Below, piece by piece: positions 56,089 to 64,000 of a stretch of 64,000 bases of DNA (its first letter is position 1; each line of letters starts with the position of its first letter). Both the position numbers and the translations under genes were made by a program. Under the pieces are notes generated by a model, which was not told the DNA's origin, did not search any database, and saw nothing but the letters and a program-made list of their open reading frames with translations. The DNA is from Termitomyces sp. T153 (lineage: Eukaryota > Basidiomycota > Agaricomycetes > Agaricales > Lyophyllaceae). The stretch covers positions 186,001 through 250,000 of the forward strand of contig JACKQL020000021.1 of NCBI GenBank assembly GCA_018296165.2, read 5' to 3'.

Positions 56089-56286
56089 AGCGTTGAGACC
56101 CTTTGAGACGCGGGGGCAGGACAGGGATCGGCGGAGCATGGGAGTCGAAGCCAAGCAATATTGATCAATCCGCAGCGAGTGATAGTGGCGTGGGAGACAA
56201 AGTTGAAGCGCGGCCGCCATTTTGTCAGGGTTCTCCTCAATCAATTAAAAGCTTTGGGCATGCCCCGGGGTTTCCCAAATTTTGTC

Positions 56287-57417
56287 ATGTCTTCCCCCAG
56301 TGTTCCAGTAGTCTCTCCCGCCGATTTGGATGAGGTGGTGGTGTACGACAGTGGGGGTGAGGAGTTCGAGCATCGGCGCCGGAGTAGTGTCAGGGACCGG
56401 AGTCGTAAGTGTTGTCGGCTTTTCTTTTCGGGATGATTGATGGGGCTCCTGTAGAATCATCCGTGGTAGTAGTAGTGGATTTTCCGGGGGTTCCGAAATG
56501 GACCAAGTTTTGTCCCGCGTTGCCAAAGGGGAAGGGGGCGTCCTCGGCAATGGTTTGGGGGAAGCGTCGAGCCTCCCCGCCCTTGGGGGCGGGACCCAGC
56601 AAGAGGCTGTGTGGGTGCGAGTCATCGGCGGGGCCTCCGGGGTCTTCCCTTTTTTCTCCTACCCCAGGCATCCCCTCGGAATGGTTGTCGAGTCCCCCTG
56701 CGCCTATTCCTTCGATCACAGAGGTCTTTCTTTGCAAGCAGGTGGAAGCTTTGACAACGTTGTTGGCAGTATGGGAGGGTGAGCTCCAACGGGCGAGGGA
56801 GGATCATGACATGGCACGGACGGAGAAAGAAGCGATGGAGCGGGAGCAGAACACTTCGGTGTGCGTGGCGACGGAGCGGGCGTTAGAGGTGCGGGGCTTG
56901 TGGGAGCGTCTGATGCAGATGGAGGGGCAGCCCGCGGGGGAGGCGGAGGAGCGGGGACGAGCTCTGGAGGGGGATGCGCTGTGGGTGGAGCTGGAGGCGG
57001 CGAGGCGGAGGGAGGACTGGTTGGCCAACGAGGCCGCTTTGGGGCGCGCGAGGATCCTTTGTGGGTTGTCTCCCGTTCCTCCGTTCATTACTGACGGTTC
57101 ATTTTCTGGGTTTAGGCTGGGTGCGGGAGCATCAGGTCCTCTTGGACAGTGCCTCCGCGGCATTTGCGTTGATTCAGGATGGGTTGACGCAGGGATCTGC
57201 AGTTCAGCCTCCGGAGTTGCAGCAGGGAATGGCGCGATTGGAGAGGTTGTTGGCGGGGCATCGGCAATGCAATGCGGTGGCCCTGGGGTCGTGGTGGGAG
57301 GTGGCGGCTGATGCGGGGGAGGCATTGCCGGGGTTGGCGGAGATCTTGGTGGTGGTGCAGGCCCAGATGGAAGTCGATCTGGGGGTTGGGTTGCCGGTGG
57401 GTCCAGGAAGGGGGTGA
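56287..57417 (+). CDS. N1 antisense gene: three exons, 341 codons, coiled-coil protein
   Basis: Exons 56287-56404, 56455-57060 and 57116-57417; introns of 50 (GTAAGT...TGTAG) and 55 bases (GTGGGT...TTTAG, CTGAC branch), both phase 1. The join is 1026 bases without an internal stop. Protein: acidic N-terminus (VVVYDSGGEEFEHRRR), a basic patch GKRRASPP near residue 75, a Ser/Pro linker, then a predicted coiled coil at about 127-240 (CKQVEALTTLLAVWEGELQR), and an exon-3 domain with LIQDGLTQGSAVQPPELQQ, WWEVA and QAQMEVDLGV. The second intron is confirmed by homology: the decayed copy at 61 kb has donor GTATGT and acceptor GACAG at the same codon positions. Lies antisense to the element. Function unknown; nuclear or structural role is guesswork. 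Confidence 0.78.
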
Positions 57418-59891
57418 GATGGGTGCAGGCCTTGTTTCTTGCTGCTCTCGGACTTGCTGCCTCCCTCGCTTATTGTATATATAATTTTTGTACGCGAACA
57501 TGTCCGTTTCTTGGTCGCTGGGCATGTGAAGTGAGGTTTTAGTTTGTATGAGGGCGAAGTAAGCGAAACACGCAGGGATGTGGAGAGGGAGTTGAATCCC
57601 TAGTGAGTCCCAAGGCGGGGGTTGTGCCCGCTAGTGCCTATCTGTGCTGGTTACTCCCGGGGTTTGTTGGGATGGGGCAAGGCATCGCAGGGGGGATTCC
57701 CAAGGTTTGGCGGGGGTGGTGGGAGTTCTCCAGTGGGGTTCCATGGCATTTTGGGGCGGTGTTATTGAGTTCGATTCTCAGAGTTTCTGACCAGGGGTGT
57801 AGGGGTTTTCTTTGTCTGTGGTGGGGACGTGCGCCATATTGGTATTGGAGGGCAGACCTTCGAATCTTTCACGGTGCCCAGCGGGTCCGGGGCTTTGGTT
57901 TTATTGGTAGTGCAGTTGGCGGGGGGAGCGGAGGTCTTCCCATGATCTGGCCCTTATGCCTGCACTGGTGGTGAAGGCAGCGGGGCCTTCTTCATTGGCG
58001 GGGTTCGGTGAGGCAAGGTTCATCCTCGCGGTGTAGTTGGTCCAGGTCGGGATCGTATCCCGGAGTATTGTGTCTGTGGGCGGGCATGTTTGAGTGGTGC
58101 TTTGGTGTGCCCTGGAGTGTCAATGACCGAGGGGGTAGGATGCAGGGTGATCAGTCCCGACCAGTTCCTTTGGGTCTGGAGCCAAAATTTGAGGTTCCAG
58201 ATTGTCTGCGTGACATCGCTTTCCTGACCAAAGGTAAGCCCCGAGACGGACAGAGGAGTCTTACATATTTTCTGATACTTCCTCAAGTTCAGAGGTCTGG
58301 GGGTCGGTGGTTCCTTCGTCGGGGAAGGAGTGGGTGGTCCCGGAGTCAACACAAGGGTCACTCGGTGGGGGTTTGTTGGTTATTCACGGTTGTTGGGGCG
58401 GCGGGGAGGTCAGTCGCGGCAGAGTCAAGGCAACTCTTCATTCGTGTTCCGGAGCAGCCCGGAGGTTGTTGCAAGTGTAGGGGTGGCAGTGGGGAGAGGC
58501 ACCGCTCGCTTCTCTGGATGCTCTGATGATGTGGTCCCTGTTCGACGGACATATTCTGGCGTAGGGGCAGGATTCGGAGCGGGTGGTGATTTATGTTGCG
58601 GAGTTGGGGCTACCAGGGCATCATTGTCGGGCTGGCGCCGTGAGTTCTCTTGATCAAATGTTGTGGTTGGAGCGGAGGCCCTGGAGTCGTGTCGCCAGGG
58701 TCCGGAGCTGTGTTGAAGGGTTCAGAGGGGTCTGGGTCGGGCTGTTTTGGGCTGGCGCAGGGTTGTTTGGGTCGTCGAGCCAGGTGGGGGAGGTCCTTTG
58801 AGGATATTGGAGTGTGTGCCCTTTGGGTCGTCAGGTCACTTAAACAGCCGATCATCGTTTTCTGGGTGATGGTGGGGCTTCTCCCTCCCTTATATGAATA
58901 TGTCAGCGAATTTAGAGTACTTAGGGAACTACTTCGTATAGGGTCCTTTTTCCTATAGTTAGTTTGGGGTGGCTCCTATGCTGGGGTTTCCTTCATGGGA
59001 GGTGGCGTAGTCTGGTGGTGGAGTTTAGGCTTGGGGTGGCATGCGGGGGGGTTTTGGCGTCCAGGGTCCTCATTGTCGGGGGCCCCGGATTGTGTGGGGG
59101 AGGGTGGTGAAATAGCGGCGTGGTCCGGAGTTGTCCCTTGTCGGGAGTGGGGTGCTGTGGTTCTCCTTATTAACGTCTAGAGGCTCGGGGATGTTTTGGT
59201 CTTGTTCCGGGTTTGTCAGGGTCGGGTCGGAGGTGTCGGGGCCCCTTCATTTGTTGGGCGGGGGTGACGGCCAAATCGATCGAGGTCCGGAAGCAGGTCC
59301 TGGGGTTGGAGCGTAGCCCAGGTCTGAGGTTCTTGTTCTGTGGTTGGGGTTGTTGGGTCAAGCTTGATTTTGGTAGTTTCAGGGCTAGTTGTCGGAGGGT
59401 TTAGTTCCTCGGAAAGGGGGGGGTCGGGGTGAGGGTCGGGGGTCGGTAGTAGGGTTCGGTGATGTTGTCAACATTTAGTCGCATTCGTCGGTCTGCGGAG
59501 TTGCTAGTGGGTCAGCAGATCCACAGGCATGCTTTGAAGAAGCGTGTTCTCAGTGGTCTCATCAGGGTTGGCGATCTTCACGCAAGGGGTGACTGTTTCG
59601 CGGTGGGTTGGCGTTATTGTTTGTCGGAGGGTTGGCGCAGTGCCGGAGACATTGTTGCTCGTTTGGTTGGATGGTCGGCAGGTTTTAGGATGTTGTTCTT
59701 TGGGTGATGTCGGGGTTAACTTTGTGCAAGAGAACGGAGTTGGCGGAGAGGGTGAGGGTGGGGGTGGGAGATGATTTGACAGTTTGCACGAGGGGTTGGA
59801 GGTTGGGTGGGAGTCGGGGAGGGTGTCCGTGGGGGAGCCATTGTATGGAAGTAACCGGAGCGGAGGGGACGTTTGGTGTCGGATCTGCGAC
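57418..59891. other. N1 internal region, strongly G-rich on the plus strand, no convincing gene
   Basis: About 2.5 kb rich in G and T on the plus strand, so that minus-strand frames are Pro/Thr-rich. Short open frames occur on both strands (for example plus 58008-58526 and minus 58020-58361), but none shows a known domain. A possible splice donor GTAAGC follows FLTK at 58235 in the plus frame. It occupies the place of gag-pol in autonomous A elements. I could not align it to the A1 or A2 gag by eye. Confidence 0.5.
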
Positions 59892-60008
59892 TCAATGTGC
59901 CTCGGCAAATTGGGCAGGGCCATATGAATCATAAGGGTTTCCAGGCACGGGTAGACCATAGACATCGGAGTTATTTGATCGTGTGTGCAGAGATAATGCG
60001 GGCATCAT
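59892..60008 (-). pseudogene. N1: short gag-start remnant
   Basis: A 38-codon minus-strand frame (MMPALSLHTRSNNSD, ending GPAQFAEAH) begins 17 bases after the primer site, just where A1 and A2 gag start. Its VYGLPVPGNPYDSYGP resembles the IYNQLVPENPYAPFYPGP part of A2. It stops immediately, so it is a vestige of gag or an upstream short frame. Confidence 0.5.
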
Positions 60009-60024
60009 GGACGGGGTAAGGTAG

Positions 60025-60036
60025 AGTCTTGATATT
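60025..60036 (-). other. N1 primer binding site (self-priming type)
   Basis: Minus strand AATATCAAGACT, one base after the LTR end. It is the perfect complement of AGTCTTGATATT in the LTR (plus coordinates 60692-60703), which lies 33 bases downstream of the minus-strand TATA-like GTATATAAG (60728-60736). Confidence 0.72.
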
Positions 60037-60037
60037 A

Positions 60038-61180
60038 TGTCAGGTTCCACTGACCCCGGGGGCTCAGCTGCACTGGGCGAGTCCTTACTAGGCGGGCGTG
60101 ATCCCCTTGCACTGGTAACCAAACACTCGAAGACGTTTTGGGCACTGATGGCTTGTGCAGATAGTTGGTGGGATGTGATCCGGACGGATCCGGGGAGGTC
60201 CGGGGAAGTTGGGTTGCGAGGAAATGAGACGGTCTTGGCAGGGTTCAGGCAGAAGACCGTATGGGAGATTTGCGGAAGCGAAGGAGTAGGCGGCTGTGTG
60301 ATCAATGGGAATGGAGCCGGGGTTTGATGAGAGATCATTTGGAGTTGACGAGGTCTGGGACCGAGCGAAGAGCGAGGTTCGGACCTGGTGAAGGAGTGTT
60401 GGGGTTCGTAATCATAATTGCAGAGTTTGTGAGGTCGTTTAGGTTGATGAAAACTTGGGCACAATGGTCAGACGGAGTCACCAAGACAGCATTGGACAAA
60501 ATGGGATGGGGTTGATATGGAACAAGAGTAGATTCAGGTAGAGATACAAAACGATAACGAGAACAATAACAAAATGGAGACAAGACAAGACCGGGAGACT
60601 GAGATAAGACCGGGAGACTGAGAGTAAGGAAAACAAGACACGAAACACGAAACACGAAAAGGAAACAATCAGACCATAGGTAACATTAAGCAATATCAAG
60701 ACTAGAGTACGAAGAGCTACTTGATGACTTATATACTGACTACTGGAGAACTTCGGAGTATGTCGGCTGCAGTGGCGGGGCTTGGCGGAGCTCAACAGAG
60801 TGGGCGGGTGTCGGTTGTGATCAAGGATCGGGCCATGCTGATATGTTGATGGGATCATTGGGGAATGTGGGTCGCCCCAAGGTTGTCATGATACTCCGGA
60901 ATAAGTCGGAGGAACCAGGGTGTTGAGTTGATGATGGGTGGCAAAGATCGGGAACAGCGGAGGTGGTTCTCGGGGTTCAGGAGACCCAGGGTAAGTGTCA
61001 GTGGCTGCGGGGAAGGCACCGAAGTTGGCCAGGGGGCCGTCGGAGTTAGCCGGGGAGGCGTCAGAGTTAGCCAAAATAGGCGCGGGGCATGGGCAGAAGT
61101 TCGGCGGAGCATTGGGGGTTTTTTGGGGGTTCGGGGGGTTGATGGACGATGTGCGGGGTTTTGGGGGATGGGTCATGACA
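60038..61180 (-). repeat. N1 5' LTR (LTR-A)
   Basis: 1143 bases, plus-strand ends TGTCAGGTTCC and GGGTCATGACA. In the 190 bases I compared it is nearer to the inverted LTR at 17203-18307 than to its supposed partner at 54928-56075. Confidence 0.87.
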
Positions 61181-63370
61181 CCACCTCCCACCATGCTCCA
61201 GGGTCCACTATGGTCCTCCATCAATGCCCTGCCAGCAAGTGCCCCATTTGCCCAACCCCCTGCCCCAGCTCCAGTGGGAAATCCCCAGGCATTCTTAACA
61301 GCCCATTGTGAATGGACTCAAGCACAGCCAATGCTCCATTGAGGAGGATTTGGTGCTCCCTGGCCCAGTCTGTCAGAATAGGTCAGCACAGTGGAGATAA
61401 GTAATGGAACAAACATACAGAATACTCCCTGCTGCTCCAAAGCTGGCTTGTTGACAAGCTATTAATGAGCCCCAGTTATTGCTGAGCACTATTTTTGGCA
61501 TTTCAAACTTAGCAGCAGCTGACTACTTTAAATTTGGCACAAGTCACAACACTCAGCACATGGGACCCAGCCCAAGGGTTGAACTGAAGCATGAGACTTT
61601 AGCAAGCATGAGACTTTTCAATCACAAGAAATATCACGTGGAGCCTGGAACTTGTGCCTGGAACATCAAGGCCTAGATCTTCCTTAGCAACAATTATTAG
61701 CGACTTTAGCGACTCTGGTGACAAAACAGTGTTCTCTTACTATATACAGACATATTACCAGACACGTACCTTTTTACTATCATTCCCCTTGCTGAGCTTA
61801 CCAACATACTTGAACAGCATCTACGCTTCAGGTATTGACATTGGACTTGCTCTTTTTGGATTCATTTGCATTTATATGCCATAGAGACTTTGCTTATGGT
61901 TTTTCACCTAGTTACAGACTGATGCCTCATATGGACCATAAACACAGTGACAGATGCCATTGCCAGTAGTGACTATTTGCTTACTTTCCCATACTATACT
62001 TTGGAAATGTATAAAGACTGCCTGTACATAGACACTACCGGGGGAGGATAGAAAAATAGAACAGAGAACCCTTGTCAGTGTTGACTAGTTGCTCTCTCTA
62101 AGCTTACCAGCTTGAGATTTCACTTTGCTTCTTTCATTCCTCTATTGCTTTTGACTTTGGCTTAGTGACAAGCCTTCTCAACTTCAACCTCAACCTAGTG
62201 TGGTGCCAACTGCAGGTGCCTATTCGTGTTAATTTGACTTAGCGACATTAGCAATTATGGCTAGTGACTAGTTCACATTTGTTCTCTGATTTTAGTCTTC
62301 TTATTACTGCCTTCCCCCCTTTTTCCTACCCTATCCCCTCACTCTTCCTCCCTCCATTAGGGGTATGTGTTGTCTTAGCAATGTCTTTACCTGTTTTCTT
62401 TCCTTATTGTCACTAGCAACTTCAGCTAGTGATAGCAACTTCTTTTGACTTCACTCCACAACACAACTTTTGCTCTAGTTCTCTGGGACAGCTACTAACT
62501 TGCCCTCAACTATTAACTTCCTACTGCCAGCTATCCTATCTAGTGACTAGTGTTAGGTCTTCTTTTTAGGTTTCCTGCACGGCACTAGGCGGCATAGGAG
62601 CACATCACCATTCCTCCTGTCTCCTCCCTGCCTCTGCCACAGCCTGGGGCACCCCTACATCAGGCACCCTCTGACATACTCATGCCTTCAACCCCTCCAA
62701 TCACCCCTCTGTCTCCCCCACAACCCATGCCTCCAACTGGGCCAACTGCTCCCTCAGCTCCTGGACCTTCAGCAAATGCTTAGTGGCCATCTACACAGCT
62801 GCCACCTGACTCCCCCACACCTCATCCCTGTCCCTCCATGCCACATCCCTCTCCTGCTGCATCATGTCCCAGTCCTCCTCCACCCTTTGAAGCTCTTCCT
62901 CATGCATTCCCAGCATCCTCTGCAATCTCTCAACCTGGTGGCACAAAAATGTCTCCACAAGAGATGGGAACCACTCTGGAGCCTCCTTAAATGGCCCTAC
63001 CAATGCTCCCAACCCTGGAGAATACATATGGGAACTGAGGGAGCCAGCCATCACTCTCTTGCCTTAAGATCTCTTGCTGGGCCCTGCCTCTGAAGGGAGG
63101 ACACTGCCCACTGCTTTCCTTTATCCTGTGCAGGAGGCACCTTCTTCTTGTGCCCCTCCCCACAGTAGCCCCACCTTCCCTGTTGGTCTCCCCCACCTTT
63201 AAAGTTCTACCCTTCCACCCCTCTCCCAGCTGCTACTGCACCCATGCCTGCTCCCAGCCCTGCTTTGCAGCCACACATGCTACCCACCACTCCTGCAAGG
63301 CAGAGCACTTCTCATGCCTAGAACAGCATGGAAGGCATACAGAAGAGTCTCAGCACAACCCTGTAGCTGG
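61181..63370 (-). pseudogene. Decayed A-family antisense gene, split by an E-type solo LTR
   Basis: Minus strand, two blocks (62608-63370 and 61181-61462). The coiled-coil core reads VETFLCHQVERLQRMLGMHEEELQ and VEEDWDMMQQERD at 62791-63054, matching N1 residues from about 129. The last exon (61181-61400) reads REHQILLNGALA, ESIHNGLLRMPGDFPLELGQG, LLAGH and AWWEVV, collinear with N1. The intron between them keeps GTATGT donor, GCTGAC branch and GACAG acceptor near 61340-61400. At 61180 it is cut by the N1 LTR. The 5' end near 63370 fades into an LTR-A fragment. Confidence 0.75.
61463..62607 (+). repeat. Solo E-type LTR, old and CpG-poor
   Basis: TAATGAGCCCCAG...GGAGCACATCA aligns with the E1 LTRs along most of its length, including the 161-base part absent from the E1 3' LTR. 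Flanks are CTAT and CCAT, a plausible 4-base TSD with one transition (E1 also has a 4-base TSD). The surrounding antisense gene continues on both sides. A stretch near 62035-62090 (GGGGGAGGATAGAAAAATAG) is unlike the E1 LTRs. Confidence 0.82.
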
Positions 63371-63375
63371 CAAGA

Positions 63376-63865
63376 CAGACACAAGAACAAAATGGAATTA
63401 AGAGAGATATAAGACAAGAATAAGACAATAGACAGAAACAAAGACAAAACCAGAAACAAAATGTAACAGATACAGATGTAAGTAGGTAATATCAAGACTA
63501 CCATGGCAGATATTACTGTACAACTTAAATACTGACTGCTGGGTCTACTCTGGGGATTGTGGGTCTGATGGCAGGGCTTGTTGGGACTGCATGAGTTGGA
63601 TGGGTGTATGGATCTGATCAGGTGGGCTGTGGTGACACACTGGTGTGGGTCTGTGACATGTGCTAGAGTTTGGAGGGAGTGTCAGAGGTACTCAGGAGCT
63701 TGGTGGGGTCAGAGGAGTGAGAGAGCCTGCAGGAGAGACATCAGAGTTGTCTGAGAAATTGTCAGAGTTAGCTGAGGAAGCATCAGGGTTTGCTGAGGCT
63801 GTGAGTACTCTGGGGGGTTGGGGTTGCTTGGGGAGAGTCCAGGGCCCCAGGGATGAGTCATGACA
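63376..63865 (-). repeat. LTR-A fragment (about 490 bases), minus orientation
   Basis: The right end GAGTCATGACA (63855-63865) is the start of an LTR-A on the minus strand. The TATA-like region (CTTAAATACTG, about 63524) and the GGTAATATCAAGACT motif (about 63486-63500) are recognisable. The other half of the LTR is missing. Orientation matches the adjacent antisense gene, which is opposite to the normal arrangement, so it is a separate insertion or a rearrangement. Confidence 0.7.
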
Positions 63866-64000
63866 GAGAATTTATAGGCAAAGGAAGTATGTTCTATGCT
63901 AGCTGTAACCTCATACAAAATGCCATTCAATTCCTGCCTGACTTTGATAATGCCACACACACATGCCTACCCTCTCTGCATCTAAGACAGACTCCTTCAG
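63866..64000. other. Unassigned sequence at the right edge
   Basis: The minus strand of the last part reads CGIIKVRQELNGILYEVTASIEHTSFAYKF without a stop, which looks like a fragment of a real protein, but I do not recognise it. The frame runs into the LTR fragment on its downstream side and towards the window end on the other. Confidence 0.3.

Larger units (their letters stand above)
54928..61180 (-). mobile_element. N1: non-autonomous A-family structure with antisense gene
   Basis: Minus orientation: 5' LTR 60038-61180, self-priming site 60025-60036, a gag-start remnant (59892-60008), about 2.5 kb without pol, the antisense gene (56287-57417, plus strand), polypurine tract (56076-56088) and 3' LTR 54928-56075. 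No protease, RT or integrase is present, so it would depend on an A-family helper. CpG is abundant. Two cautions: the flanking 5-mers (CCTGG left, CCACC right) are not a TSD, and the LTRs differ at roughly 10% of positions in the stretch I compared, so it may be a recombinant of two insertions. Confidence 0.7.

Noticed and set aside
55225..56244. 339-codon minus-strand open frame across the N1 3' LTR
   Set aside because: It lies wholly in LTR-A plus a few flanking bases, is interrupted in the other LTR copies, and its Pro-rich translation follows from base composition.
57603..57974. Plus-strand open frame downstream of the N1 antisense gene as a separate membrane-like protein
   Set aside because: Trp/Gly-rich composition follows from the GT-rich strand; no recognised domain, no homologous copy in A1 or A2, and no splice or start support.
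63376..63865. LTR-A fragment as the 5' LTR of the element that holds the 61-63 kb antisense gene
   Set aside because: In A1, A2 and N1 the gene is antisense to its LTRs; here both point the same way and half the LTR is missing, so it is more likely a separate insertion.

Overview
The window reads as a transposon graveyard from a filamentous fungus, most probably a basidiomycete of the Agaricomycetes (inferred). The grounds are Ty3/gypsy polyproteins with chromodomains, introns of 49-55 bases with fungal splice signals, and Zn2Cys6-like cysteine clusters. I see no rRNA, tRNA, CRISPR array, bacterial gene or ordinary host gene. Almost every base belongs to an LTR retrotransposon, and most copies are dead: CpG-poor and full of transition-type stops.

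The main structure is a nest of retrotransposons that target-site duplications (TSDs) resolve. B1 (minus, 3550-54153, TSD AAATC) sits in an intron of a broken Zn-cluster-like gene next to a truncated A-family copy (A0, 1-about 3505). Three elements are inserted in B1. A1 (plus, 4196-31795, TSD GTTGT) contains B3 (minus, 5377-11609, TSD CACCC) and A2 (plus, 15927-28737, TSD ATGTG/ATGTA). A2 itself holds an inverted LTR (17203-18307) and a solo LTR (21549-22582, TSD CAATC). E1 (plus, 33977-44989, TSD GTGA) is CpG-rich and young. B2 (plus, 45256-51105, TSD GTGCC) is old. Right of B1 lie N1, a non-autonomous A-family structure (54928-61180), and a decayed A-family antisense gene (61181-about 63370) with its own solo E-type LTR.

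The most interesting content is on the antisense strand. In two unrelated lineages (A and E) a spliced gene lies between the end of pol and the 3' LTR, opposite to the element. In E1 it has six exons and reads open for 581 codons, while the sense gag-pol carries four or five stops. Its product has a cysteine cluster resembling fungal Zn2Cys6 domains and a predicted C-terminal coiled coil. E1 is also rich in the short motif CGCTA/TAGCG. In the A family a three-exon coiled-coil gene recurs at least four times, and the N1 copy reads open for 341 codons. I propose, as a hypothesis, that these are element-encoded regulators or anti-silencing factors.

The A and B families carry primer sites complementary to their own LTR (Tf1/sushi-type self-priming), whereas E1 has a tRNA-type site. 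The A family also has two retropepsin-like domains in tandem.
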